Assembly: GCA_947462335.1 (NCBI GenBank)
Contig: OX381717.1
Span: 45,489,523 to 45,553,522 of the forward strand
Reading direction: 5' to 3'
DNA: 64,000 bases
From: Harmothoe impar
Lineage: Eukaryota; Annelida; Polychaeta; Phyllodocida; Polynoidae
Below are positions 36,371-47,804 of this stretch, piece by piece; the stretch's first letter is position 1, and each line of letters opens with the position of its first letter. The notes below the pieces were generated by a model that was not told the DNA's origin, did no database searches, and saw only the letters and a program-made list of their open reading frames with translations. Position numbers and translations under genes: made by a program.

Positions 36371-37579
36371 ATATCAGAGAAACAATGCTCCATCCCAAAA
36401 AGAATATATCATGGTAAAAACAAAATTCTCAGATTGTCAATTTTTAGAGTGATGATGATTTGATTTTTAAAAAGTTCACTTTTTAAGATTGGTGGGTAAT
36501 GATTAAAAAAATCATCCAAGTTATCCTGTGCAATGAAAAGCCATTAAATGAAACAGTCCCAATTTAACTTAACCCGATTTACAATTGATTACTACATTTT
36601 TCCCCAATTGATTTTCTTCTGAATTAACCCCAAAGAACTGTTTAGCTCTTTCTCTGCATAATAAAAAGACATGCTTGTGGAGTGGAGATAATTTAATAAC
36701 ATGAGTAAACATTTGATGTGAACTTAAGGATGTACTTAAGACAAAAAACAGTAAATGAGCCACTGAATGTATGATAAGAAGGAGTCTGTCCATGCCATTA
36801 GTCTAGACTTACACGCATCCATATACAAGAAGTCATTAAGGATGTGGGTTAATAGCAGTCTAAGGGGACCAGGAGAATACACGACATATGGCGGTACAAT
36901 GATGTTGTCCACATTAGCCTCTGTGAATCACAATTGGGGGAGGCACGAAAGCTATTTATCCACTTTGGGGTGCCAGGTGGATCGGACACGCACCAAAAGT
37001 TTATTGTGTGGACAGTGGCAAAGGTAGTTTTTAACTGTTATCAGCTGGACTGACAGCGGCTGTCAGGTTTTTGTCATCTATCCCCAGCTGTATTATCAGA
37101 CTGGTGATTGATTTGCATTTTGTTTACATGAGTTAATGATTTGCTATTCTGCATGTTTCCCACATATTAATTTTAAAACTGCCTGAGAAATATGGCAGCA
37201 TATCTGAGCAATGCACCTCTTCCCTGAGGTGCTCATTCTGCAAATGATGTTTGTCAGGCCACTTTAATGTTCATAATAGTGACCAAGCAACAAGTGTTTA
37301 GATTTATTGAACCATTAGCATTAAACAATAGTTAGGTCAAACATCATTTGTTTCTACCACTGTACAAATGCTGTCCTAATGGCTTTGAAGATTATGTTTG
37401 TGGCAAATTGTGTGTAACTATGTGGATCTATACAATAGTATTCTACATAGCATAGGGTCGCAGCATTATTCTTGTACTGAGTAGTCATGCAGAGAATGGG
37501 TTTACCATCTTCAGCACTAAGATTTTCCATACTATCCATGCTTCTCCGCCCTCTCTGAAAACCAAATTGGTCCAGAGCT

Positions 37580-37740
37580 GGCATGTGAGATGGTAGTGAC
37601 TGTAATTCTGGATGGAAAGAATAGGAAAATAGGTGTCTGATGACTCAGACATCCGGGTATTTTGTAGGCAGACTGCTGGTCACGTAGGACCAATTGTGGC
37701 GGACATGATACATTGTCAGCTGTCAGGCTGTAGCTAAATG
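37580..37740 (+). repeat. Block B, copy 4 (U2)
   Basis: CAGAGCTGGCATGTGAGATGG leads to CACGTAGGACCAATTGTGGC and GGACATGATACATTGTCAGC. The CCAAT box is intact and the YY1-like core reads GTGGCGG. Confidence 0.7.
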
Positions 37741-37894
37741 GTTCTGTAGTTATGCTGGTCAAGTAGAATTCTCGGAGGCATAAATTAGACACTGAAACAG
37801 TCACTTTTAAAATACTAAGCACTTACTGATTACTGAGATGTAGTATATAGTTGGCATCGGTAAACGAAGTAAAAAAAACTGTGGGAAATTGATG

Positions 37895-37985
37895 TTGAAG
37901 TCTTCTAGTAAGCTGTCAAGATTCTGTCCTACATTTCTCTCAGACAATAAAGTGATCAGCGTAACTAGACAGTCTTGCAGCTAAT
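37895..37985 (+). pseudogene. Block K in U2, decayed counterpart of the 29571 exon candidate
   Basis: In the frame matching U1 it reads AVKILSYISLRQ, then stop. The acceptor has changed to CTTCTAGT and the donor position reads GTAACT. If K is truly an exon, this copy is dead. Confidence 0.25.
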
Positions 37986-38354
37986 AAAGACTGAGATGGA
38001 GATTGGATTGTTTAATGAGGGTAAAGATATAAAATGTATTACTTACATATGAACTGGATACGGACATCAGTTTGTGGCAGTACCTTATTTTGCATCCTTT
38101 CATATTTTACATTAAGTTCATTGTGTTATTTTTGCAACAGAACTATGTGCAATGGAACTGATTGTTCTGTTAACTTGAAACCTCTCATGTCTTCATCGTC
38201 AGATATTGCCATAATGAAGCACATAAAAGTAACATTGTGTATACACTTCAGGACTGCATCAACCCTGTACGGTTGGCATTATGCACAAATGTAAAACTGG
38301 CCCTTTAGTGGCCAGTGCTTTGCTCATGCATCAACCTTACGAAAATATCATCTT

Positions 38355-38924
38355 TTAAACCCTTTAGACGCCAAACGGCCACAAACGGTAATGTCTCATT
38401 TTCCTGAAATGGCCACAAACGGCCTCAAAAGAGCTGGGCTTAAAGCTCATATCAATAATGAGACATTCCCAAAATCTTTTGATTTTTTTTTCAACATTGA
38501 TCATTTATCATAATTATATTGGTAAGAATTAACTGTATTTCAGGTCATAAATAATATTCAGAAAAGGTGTACTTGAACAACTCATTTCTTTAGGGTACCC
38601 TGTTTTGAGTCTCTCTGGAAGTTGGAAATAGAAGGTAGATGCCCAGCATAATTATAACTATGTTAGTGATCACTCTACTTGGCATTATCCCCGGGCAATA
38701 CCACCAGGTGCCATTGATGCAAGTCATTTACCATTTTAGTTGGTAGCCCATGCAGGTTTAGCAAAGGATTATTTGATTCACATTTGTAAGCCAAATCTTT
38801 ATATTTCTCATGTCATTCAATCTCTCAAAGAGGATTGAGGCAAGCTACCCGGAAAACGGCAAAATATTTTTCCTGGGGAGATGAGGCACTGAATTATGCA
38901 ATTGCCTGGAGTCTGAAGGGTTAA
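38355..38924. mobile_element. Probable TTAA/CCC-type element
   Basis: The left end AACCCTTTAGACGCC and the complement of the right end, TTAACCCTTCAGACTCC, are inverted. The left TTAA has an extra A. The left arm carries repeated GGCCACAAACGG and a palindromic AATGTCTCATT/AATGAGACATT pair at about 38389-38467. About 570 bp, non-coding. It is related by its ends to 19703-19945 and 46346-46536. Confidence 0.6.
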
Positions 38925-38999
38925 GCACTATGCCTCCCTTCACAGAGTTAATAGATTTCACAGGAAAGCTGCCGCGTTAAGCTTTATTAGTTATTGTAC

Positions 39000-39090
39000 T
39001 AGTGCCTTGCCTTGCCAGACTCTCCAGTTATTTTGGGAGAGACAAGTACCAGATTGAGAGTTCAGCATTGACTGACCCTCGCTTAGATGT
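39000..39090. repeat. Partial relative of the 21.5-kb foldback
   Basis: GCCTTGCCAGACTCTCCAGT and TTCAGCATTGACTGACCCTC match the arm motif of 21503-21928. A fuller version occupies the corresponding place in U3 at 46730-46930, so the insertion may predate the U2/U3 split. Confidence 0.5.
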
Positions 39091-39873
39091 ATGACCCTGT
39101 AAAATGAGTAGTTTTGGAGAAAAAACCAGCGTCAGGGAACCTTTTCTCTTTTTTCCTTTGAGGTGTTAAATTTGCGACTGACAGATTTTATTAGCGTGAA
39201 TGTCCTTGCAATTACTGTCATTACCTTTCATCCAGGTTCATTAAACTATTACTTGTCAGGTCTGCCAGATCTTTTAATTTGATTTCCTCCAGCAAGCAAT
39301 TATCATTCCACAGTTATGAATATGGATTAGATCTTCTGTCCAACTAGATCTGCCTTGCTACTTAGTTTCTGGAGAGCATCTCCTCTGTTTAATCATTCAA
39401 CAAAAGAAAACACATAAACAGTTAAACTGTCTCTTGAATTTGGCCCATGAACTTATCTGAAACAATGAATAACAGTCTTACAATTTCCTCTAGTAGATTG
39501 GCACCAGACTAGTTATATTAATGGTTCAGACATACAGTCAATCTGACCTTTATTTCCTTCCACACACAACACTACTAGCTTCAGCTCTTAGACCATTTTA
39601 TACAACTTCAAAATAGGAAGAAGTGAACTCATGTAAAATAGGCTGAGAACCATAATGTTGCGTTTTCACTTCAATCAAGTATGAAATCCTTTGTAAGTTG
39701 ATATTGTAAAGATTAAAAGAGAAACTCATATTCTAGTACCCATCAAGTAGACAACAAAGTATACAGTATTTCTCGTACAGATGAAGCCAGTTTATCCATA
39801 TTAAATAATTTTTTTCTTTTTCAGCATTTATATGTTATCTTTATTTACTGGCTTTTCTTCTGGTCCTTCTGCA

Positions 39874-39926
39874 ATGATCCTGATAATCCATAAACAATTG
39901 AAAATGTATGATAATCTTCTAATTAT
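39874..39926. promoter_or_regulatory. 53-nt block identical to 47752-47804
   Basis: All 53 bases from ATGATCCTGATAATCC to TTCTAATTAT match between U2 and U3 without a gap, while flanking sequence has substitutions and indels. It contains TAATCC (K50 homeodomain-type site), AACAATTG (Sox-like AACAAT overlapping CAATTG) and TAATTA-like text. It is a candidate conserved enhancer core; regulatory function is inference. Confidence 0.45.
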
Positions 39927-40349
39927 TTTAATTTCTAATTATGAAGAGATATCTAGTGAACTATGAGACTTTATTTGGATATTGGATTAGGAAATGCCAA
40001 CTCTCATTTGTGAAGCCATTTCTCAAAACTAGAGTTGCTATATCATAGTGTAATATATCACTGGAAAGCTTGTAAGATCGATTTTTAAAATGGCATTTTC
40101 CTTGGATGACCCATTTCCCTTGCCGCTCACAAATTGCTGAATAGAAATACCAATATCTGATCCAGTGAGATGTGTGGCCAAGTCTGTTTTCTTTTATTCA
40201 CCATCTGTAAGGACTGTATGTAATAGCGCTCAGTAATAACCTTATGGTGATGAAAATTAACTCAACTAAAAGGGAAGGGATTATCCATTTGTTCTAGGTT
40301 CATCAAGGAAGCCTTGGGGGGGGGCTGTACCTGTTATATGAGTTGAGTT

Positions 40350-42239
40350 TTGGATATTTTTATTGCATAACATCTCATGCAAATGAGTGTTTATAGTCAT
40401 ACAAAGGTTTTTTTTACAGTTATACGCACTTATGATACCAAATCAATCATGAAAAAGAGCGGTTAAATGTCTGGTTCAGAGTTCATGATGTGGATGAAAG
40501 TTGAGTGACTTCACTCAAGTGGCTCAACTTGGGTCTTGTACTTATGGATAGTCTAATGAAAGAATAAATCCTTACTATTTGATTAAGGATTTTACGTTCA
40601 GCACTAGGCGCTGTGCGTGTGAGACGGGCTTGGGGGTTATATAACGGCTTTGTCCTGTATATCTCTATTTGGACATATTAGTGCAACCAAAGGCCACCAG
40701 GGGCCACAGCCTCAGAAAGTGTTCAGCCCAGAGCTAAAACTATTGGCACTGGACTTTTGATATCAAAAGTAGTTTATACATAGAGAGGGGCTTGAGAAAT
40801 GATATCTTTAAAAAAACGTCGACTATAAATGACTCAGCCCTATTGGATTGACTGACCACAGGGACAAAACACAGTCCCATGGCTAGGATTCATTGCCACA
40901 TTTTTGCCAGCCTTAATGGGTAAATAGCACTCTCTTCACTCCACCCTCACCATCTTGGGTTGGGTATTCGGCATGCTCATAATTCTTATCCCTTTTAAAC
41001 TATATGCTTTACAACATCTAGATTGCTTTGCTGTTGATAATTACAGCCATATTCCCTTAAAAATATAGGTGTGTGCAGCAATAGGCCACTTGGGGCTGTA
41101 GCTATATAAATTTCCAGAAGACTATGGGCCCAGACCCAAAACTACGGGTTATTGGCTCCTGCACCAGCATTTGTGTCTACCTTAGCCACAATAGCCCAGC
41201 CCTGACGCAGACAGGGCTGGACCGGATGGTAAGGAAATCTTGGCATTATACATTATTTTGTTCCTCAACTTTCCCCAAATGATACAAAATAGTATTGTTT
41301 GTGCTACATATCAGATGCAGTTCTAATGTAAATGTAAATATATCCTCCATGCTGCTTTACAATTAGAACTTTCCCTCCTGAGCAAATATTTTGCTTTGTC
41401 AAAACATGGCTGATTTGTGACCTTTATGACAACTTCCTGTAAGCTGGTTACCTGAGAGGAGTAAACCTTATTTAAAGTCCACTGGGAGACTGTGGCTATT
41501 CCCTCTCACCAGAGGGCAGTCTACTGAATGACAATTTCATTGGATTACCCTAGTGTGTACGTAGAGAACAACATCCAGTCATGCATTATTGGACACCATC
41601 ACTCAATGGTCTCTTAGGGCACTTGACCCGAATTATCTATAATGCACTGGGCCTGGGTAACTTCCACTTCCAGGTAGTTCAGCCATGTTGTAAACACTTC
41701 AAGAACTGTCTGCATTCAGGTTAAAAATACACTGTTTGTGCCTGATTGGGAGTATGGCACCATGTAAATGTACCTGAATATCAATGTTGCCCAGCTTGAA
41801 TTTTCGGTTTTCAATTTTTAATCTTCAAATGAAAAACAAAAGTTTGAAAAATTTATTCATATGTAAAAAAAAAAGAAAAAAAAGCCACGTAACGATTCAA
41901 ACTCATGAAATATACAAAACCTAGTGTTGCTTTTACAATAATGTATGATGTGGTTATCTTTATATGGAAGTCAAGGTCAACAGAGACAAAAAGGAGAGAA
42001 TTTTCTGATAGCACTTTGCATTTTTCTTTTATATTCAACACTGCATACTCATTTTATAAAACACAATGGGGATGAAGCACATCAAAGTACTATGTGCATG
42101 TGGAATTGACATCTTTTTGTCCTAGGAAATCTGTACAATTGATTAGGAAGGCATTTATAAAACATTCTAGCAAACTGCAACAGGAAGCCGTGAATCACTG
42201 TATGAGACACCAGGAAAGTTAACCATTTTCATCTTTAAT
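40350..42239. other. No gene seen; CTCF-like site only
   Basis: Between array units. I see a CTCF-like core at 40694-40707 (CCACCAGGGGCCAC) and a short C/G run; open frames are short and uninformative. Confidence 0.4.
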
Positions 42240-42730
42240 GTGCTGTTGTGCTTAATGCCACACCTAATCATGCTTCCTGAATGAAAATTGTTACCATGAG
42301 ACACCATGATGGTAGTGCCTTACATACAAATCCCTCTGCCTTATTTTCTATCTATGCGGTCAGCTCTCCTTTTCCTAAATCTCAGTGCAGTTGGCGCAAA
42401 ATAAGCCTCTTATCGACTTCTTCATGTGTTGCGCTAAGACTGGCTATGTCCATTGCAGGATCTGGTGACCTTACATCAGTCCCGAGAATCCCCATGAAAC
42501 TACAATCAAGTGCTTTTTGATTTGGCACATTCTCAAGGATCTCCATTGAGAGGAACTTATTGTTTTCAGGCATGGTTATGAATTTGGGCCATCTTTTGGG
42601 AATAGGTAAATCACGTTTCTCTACCATGCACCTCATTGGTCTTGTTGCCTTGCTGCATCGTTTCTGTGTTTTGTTTTCTGTGTTTTGTTTTTGATCGAAT
42701 CTTTTTGATTTTCATTCAGTCGGTGTAGAT
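42240..42730 (-). pseudogene. Decayed fragment of a repetitive HEEADTR-type transposon protein
   Basis: On the minus strand an open stretch (about 42382-42700) reads through LPIPKRWPKFITMP, ENNKFLSMEIL and ends with SATHEEVDKRLILRQLH and a stop. The order LP..W..F...ENK..L, then HEEADTRLILH, is what I recall from multi-copy, probably transposon-derived proteins of cnidarians, hemichordates and echinoderms. Here the motif is altered (HEEVDKR), a frameshift separates the upstream SIKNKTQKTKHR-like part, and downstream only MVSHGN remains of the usual SxDTDVL region. No introns or promoter are visible. It lies at the left edge of U3 and is absent from the same place in U4. Confidence 0.5.
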
Positions 42731-42999
42731 TTTCAGCAGTTTGACATTTCTTTCTAACCTCTGTGTTAAACAAGACCAGACAGGTTATAAATATTTAAAA
42801 TTTTATTCCAAAAAACACCAATCATGATCAATCGATTAACCACCAAAATAATCATGTTAAGCCAATCTACAGGGTCCTACCACCGATACTGATTAATACG
42901 GTTGGCTGACTTCAGTGCTCAGTCTCTGCAATCAATGACTTGATGGTAAGCATTGAGGTGGTGGGGGGGGGGAGTGGTGGGTGGAGGATATTATAAGAG

Positions 43000-43335
43000 G
43001 TACAGTGTTAGAGTGTGGCCAAAAGATAATCAACTGGAGCAAAACCTTGTGGTCTTGTTATAACTAAGCCCCCCAATCCCCTCCCTCCTCCAATCTAGCA
43101 TGAAGTGACACCTCCCTTACAAAAGGTATCAGTGACAGGCCTGTAATGTGGTGATGTATCGGTGCAGGGGGATTAGCTACACACCTAATAGCTGCCCATT
43201 ACTGGGGGCTCTAATGCAGCATGCCCGACCGGACACACATGCTAGAGGCACCACCTGGTGGTCAACTCCTCATAAGTCAGCACCAACTTGCCCTATTACT
43301 GTCACTACTCCACCTGGGTTGACATGGCATCCATG
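43000..43335. repeat. Block F, copy in U3
   Basis: It is almost the same as 49846-50200 over several hundred bases, from TACAGTGTTAGAGTGTGGC to AGTCAGCACCAACTTG. This is far closer than the A, B or C blocks of the same units. It includes the CTCF-like core GCACCACCTGGTGG at 43248-43261. A 62-codon frame runs across it and is shared by U4, but the changes between copies show no clear codon pattern. Confidence 0.75.
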
Positions 43336-43548
43336 AAGCCTAGACCACACCTTTAATTCACGTCTTGAGATCCTCTCTGGTGTGCACATCAAATTATATC
43401 CAAGGAATTATAATTACCCCTATAGTAGCCTCAGAGAAATTACTACATGCTTCAATCTGGAATGTATATGTTGCATTTTGGAATGGAACTCTTTAACTAT
43501 TGATGACCTTTGCACATTGACAGTTGACATAGTATTGCTATTTGCATA

Positions 43549-43745
43549 CCCAGCTAACAAAAATATTTTATTTCATGGGAAAATAACATTTTTGATGTTA
43601 TATAACATTTTGCCATGATAAGTAGCCACAGAGAAGTGTTATGTAATGTTGCATAATGTTTTTTGTTTACTAAAAGAAGCAAGAACAGACAAACAAAATA
43701 ATTACAACCAAATAAGAAGTATCTTCCGCTATGATCTGAATATTT
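43549..43745. mobile_element. Insertion of an AACATT-rich CCCAGCTAAC repeat in U3
   Basis: In U4 the text ...ATAGTATTGCTGTT runs directly into AGGAGCAAG (about 50790-50818). In U3 nearly 200 bp intervene between ATAGTATTGCTATTTGCATA and AGGAGCAAGG. The insert starts CCCAGCTAACAAAAATA and holds AACATTTT/AATGTT units like those at 2948-3072. Confidence 0.55.
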
Positions 43746-44259
43746 AACAGGAGCAAGGAGGGAATAGCATATTATCCTTTCTGACAAGCCAGATGTCAAA
43801 GCCTAAAGTTGATATGAATGTCATCTGTAGGCCCTACTTCCCCTCACTCATGTGAGCATGCTTGGCCTTTTCACCCACACCAGACCATTACTGTCTACAG
43901 ACGCCGTTATTTATTAATATCAAAACGGCAGCCACAGGAACTGGATCAGTCCCCAGTAGACACAAGGCTCTATGTGCCTGTAGCACACAGGGTACCAGCT
44001 TTGGTAATGAGGGCTGCTTCCTTTTTCAGGCAGATCACTGTAGGAGCAGATGGAATGGCATTTGAAGGACAATTGGGAGCACTGACAGGGGGGGTCTATT
44101 GCAAATATTTTGCCTAAACCTTTACTTACTCAGTTTAGATGGACTCTAGATGGTAGCTAGGCCATTGAGAGGGAAATTATAAATTGCTCACGGTCGGGAG
44201 AACTGTGGCAAGATTGTATATCCTAGCTCACTTCAGCATAAGCGTGAGTAGTTTCACAT

Positions 44260-44480
44260 ACTATTCTTGATGTTTGTGTGATAGTGAAATTTAGAAAGGC
44301 CTGAGGCCTGCGTTGGACACTCAGTGACATCTCAGTGACCTTTGTCACGGTGAACATTATAAGAGGGTGATCTGATAGGAACATTGCCAATATAGCTGTG
44401 CCAATGGCAGTGACAATTCTTTTTTACCCTGCCCACTCAGAGCCTTATCAACCTATGGGGTCCATCTAGATATCATGTAT
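44260..44480. repeat. Block H in U3
   Basis: Counterpart of 36130-36370, keeping AGGCCTGAGGCCT and CTCAGTGACCTTTGTCA. The second half site is altered. Confidence 0.55.
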
Positions 44481-45035
44481 ATATCAGAGGCACAGTGCCC
44501 CATCCCAAAATATCAAGGGAAGAGTATATATATATATCATCATGGTAAAATAAAGTGTCAATTAAAGAGCGATGTTGATTCAATATTTTTGAAAGTTTAC
44601 TGTTCAAGATGGGTAATCATTCAGAAAAATCTTCAAGTTAACAGTCAAATGGGCTAATGATTTGCTACATACCATTTTTTCCACAAATTAGTTTTACAAC
44701 TGCCTAGATATTACTCTCATTCTAAGAATCACTGCAGCATATATGAGTAGCGCTCCTCTTCCCTTAGTTGCTCAGTATACAAGAGATGTATACACTTATT
44801 GTCACTTGTAATATTCATTATAGTGATAAAGTAAGAATCATTTAGTTACATTGGACCCTAGTCATTAAACCACAGTTTGATCCGACATCATTTGTGTCTA
44901 CTGCTGTACAGATACTGTTATTATTGTCCCAATGGCTTTGGAGATTATGGTTGTGGGAAATTAAGTATTACAATGTGGATCTATACAACGATATCCTACA
45001 AAAGAGGGTAGCATATATCCCAGCTACGTTCTAGT

Positions 45036-45229
45036 GTTGGACTATAGTCATACAAAGAATGGGATCACCATTTATTCAGATCTAAGACTTTCCATATGAT
45101 CCTTATTTCTGGGTCCTGTCTGAAAACCAAATGTTGACTATAGTCATATAAAGAATGGCATTACCAGTTCTTCAGCTTTAAGACTTTCCATATGATCCTT
45201 GTGTCTGGGTCCTGTCTGAAAACCAAAAT
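45036..45229. repeat. 97-bp local tandem duplication within block B of U3
   Basis: 45036-45132 and 45133-45229 are two similar copies (ACTATAGTCATA, then GACTTTCCATATGATCCTT, then TGGGTCCTGTCTGAAAACCA). U2 has one copy (37478-37575). On the minus strand a short peptide beginning MPALD and FGFQ is kept between U2 and U3 for about 28 residues before a 2-base indel, probably by shared ancestry alone. Confidence 0.7.
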
Positions 45230-45234
45230 GGTCC

Positions 45235-45405
45235 AGAGCTGGCATGTAAGATGGCTGTGACTGTAATTCTGTATGGAAATAATAGGAAAATAGGTGTCTG
45301 ATGACTCTGACATCCGGTATTTTGTAGGCAGACTGCTGGTCGTGTAGGACCAATCATGGGGGACATGATACATTGTCAGCTGTCAGGCTGTAGCTGCTGC
45401 TGAGG
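45235..45405 (+). repeat. Block B, copy 5 (U3)
   Basis: AGAGCTGGCATGTAAGATGG leads to CGTGTAGGACCAATCATGGG, GGACATGATACATTGTCAGC and GTAGCTGCTGCTGAGG. The CCAAT box is intact; ATGGCGG reads ATGGGGG. Confidence 0.7.
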
Positions 45406-45589
45406 AAGGCCAGCAGACATCGTCTAGTTTTGGGTAAGCTGAGACATCTAAATACATATCATAATTCTGGTCAACTAGAGTTATCTGAGGCATGAATTGG
45501 ACGCTGACACAGTAAGTTATAAAATACTTCGCACCTTGATTACTGAGATGTAGTACATAGTCCGGATTGGTAAAAAGAGTGAATCAGTA

Positions 45590-45690
45590 GCAGGATATTG
45601 ATATCAAATGAATTCTTCTGCAGAATCTGTCAGGATTCTGTCTTACATTTCTCTCAGACAGTAAAGTGATCAGAGTAACTAGACATTCTT
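45590..45690 (+). pseudogene. Block K in U3, decayed counterpart of the 29571 exon candidate
   Basis: After TTCTTCTGCAG the frame matching U1 reads SVRILSYISLRQ, then TAA. The donor position reads GTAACT. U5 has a further diverged relative at about 60620-60680 (ending GACGGTAAAAGGGTCAGTAAG). Confidence 0.25.
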
Positions 45691-46345
45691 GCACCTATGA
45701 AAACTGTGATGAGTATTGGATTGATTACTGATCGTGAAGATATAAATTGAAACTTATTCAAACCACCGACTCAATTGATAATTAGTATATTTTATATGAA
45801 CTGGATACTAACAGCAGTTATTATGTTTGTGATTGAATGGAATTTCATGTAGTTGAAGTATTGATTTCTGGCAGTAAGTTATTTTGTATCCATTCATATT
45901 TACATTAACTCCATTGTGTCTTTTTTGCAACAGACCTATGTGCAAGGGAACTGATTGTTCTGTTAACCTTTAAAAAACCCTCATGGCTTCATGTTGAGCT
46001 GTTGCCATAATGCAGCACACAAAAGGAACATTGTGTATACAATTCAGGACTAAATCAACCCTGTAGGGTTTGCATCATGTACAAATGCAAAACTTGCCCC
46101 TTAGAAAGCTGCCGTGTAAACCTTTCAGAAACTAAAACATCTGGATGAAACAAACTAACTTTACATGAATAGTTGCAGTTTCATCCCTTTCATCGATTTT
46201 GCTGCACCTTTGTGAGCTATTAATCCCTTAGGCTGGTATTTTGAAACAAGTTCTTGGACTAGCCTTTTTCTCATCGATTTCATCCTTTGAATTATGATCT
46301 CCTAGCTCCTTTGGATGAAAAAATAAATCAGAGACTTCTAAAAGT

Positions 46346-46536
46346 TTAACCCTTTAAGGCCGAGCAACAACTATATTTGATTCCATTGGTGGCCAAGCAT
46401 CAACATGGCTGGCTGAGCATCGACCATAGTCATCATAAGTCTATGGGATTTAGCAAGGCTTGGGCTAAAGAAAGTCTAAAAATACCCTGCACCCTACAGC
46501 TGGTCTATGAAGATATGGTTGGCCTCAAAGGGTTAA
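46346..46536. mobile_element. piggyBac-type MITE, TTAACCCTTTAAGGCC ends
   Basis: Ends TTAACCCTTTAAGGCC and (complemented) TTAACCCTTTGAGGCC, about 190 bp. It holds one eroded version of the GCATCGACTATAGTC unit that is amplified in 19703-19945. Non-coding. Confidence 0.75.
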
Positions 46537-46729
46537 AGGCTTATATACAAAAGAATATTGACTCTACTGTCTAGTCTCACCATGTACACATGGATACCTT
46601 CTCCCACACACATTTCCTTCTTGGTGTTTTTATCTGATAGTACTGCCCCAGAAACTGAATAGCACTGTATAATGTGTATTCGCACTGCACTCACACCAGC
46701 AGTTACCTAACCATTCTAAATTCATTGTG

Positions 46730-46935
46730 ACAGTCAGGCAATGCTCAACTGGAGAGTCTGCTCAAGCTGGACTCTCTTGACAGAGTCTGTCAATGTTGGC
46801 CCTGAGTTTGAAAGAGAGGTCACATAATGTCCAGCATTGTCAAACTCTGGGAGGATAGTCTAGCCTTGCCAGACTCTCCAGTCATTCCAAAGGAGTCTAG
46901 TACCAGAATTGAGTGCAGTATTGTCTGACTCTTAC
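46730..46935. repeat. Relative of the 21.5-kb foldback in U3
   Basis: GTCAGGCAATGCTCAACTGG and GGAGAGTCTG are followed by inverted counterparts (GTCCAGCATTGTCAAACTCT, GCCAGACTCTCCAG). The arms are shorter and less well paired than in 21503-21928. Confidence 0.5.
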
Positions 46936-47751
46936 TTAGATGTAAAGATGTACTCAAGATTACTGTAAAGTGAGTAGTTTTGAAGACAAAACTGAATGTC
47001 CCTGCAATTACTGTTGATACAATTCACCCAGATTTATTGGAGTATTGCGTGTCAGGTCTGCAATATCTTTTGATTTGATTTCTAACAGCCAGCAATGATC
47101 ATGCCACAGTTTTAACTGTGGACTATGTCCTCTGTCCAACTTAATCTACCTTGCTACCTAGTTTCTGGAGAGCACCTCTCTTTAATCATTCAAAAGAAGA
47201 CACTAAGAATGTCTCTTGAATTTGGCTTTTGAACTTATCTGAAACAATGAATCACAGTCTTACAATGTCCTCTACTAAATTGGCACTAGACTATTTATAT
47301 CAATGGTGCAGACATCCAGTCAATCTGACCTTTAATTCCTTTCATTCACAGCACTACTAACTTCAACTTTTTGGCCATTTTATAATATTTCAAAACAGGA
47401 ATAAGTGAACTCAGGTAAAATAGGCTGAAGCCATAATGTCACATTGTCACTTCAATCAAGTATGAAATCCTTTGTAATGGATTATTAAGCTTAAATACAA
47501 AGCTTATAATATGCCTGACGTTATTAGATAGTTATTATAAGGTGTTTCGATTATAGATGGGTGAGTTAACATTGTAAACGTTGAATGAGAAACTCACATC
47601 TAGTGAGAGTTGAATAGACAGCATAGTATGCAATATTTCGCAAACAGATAATACCAGTTTATCCATACTAAATTTTATAAGCTTATTATTATCTTCAGTT
47701 CAAGCATTTATGTGATTTACATTTACCGGCTTTTCCTCTGGTATTGCTGTC

Positions 47752-47804
47752 ATGATCCTGATAATCCATAAACAATTGAAAATGTATGATAATCTTCTAA
47801 TTAT
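47752..47804. promoter_or_regulatory. 53-nt block identical to 39874-39926
   Basis: The U3 copy of the perfectly matching segment with TAATCC and AACAATTG. It lies between blocks C and D in both units. Confidence 0.45.

Larger units (their letters stand above)
32900..40350. repeat. Array unit U2 (diverged segmental duplicate)
   Basis: Blocks in order: F at 33060-33260, A at 33600-33925, G at 35045-35700, H at 36130-36370, B at 37530-37740, K at 37895-37985, C at 39120-39720, D at 40240-40335. The order matches U1 and U3. The unit contains the AACCCTTTAGACGCC element at 38355, absent from its neighbours at that place. The frames of 74-111 codons inside show no family features. Confidence 0.75.

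Noticed and set aside
37354..45353. Minus-strand MPALD..FGFQ peptide shared by U2 and U3
   Set aside because: Similarity ends at a 2-base indel after about 28 codons, and the U1 and U4 counterparts do not preserve it.
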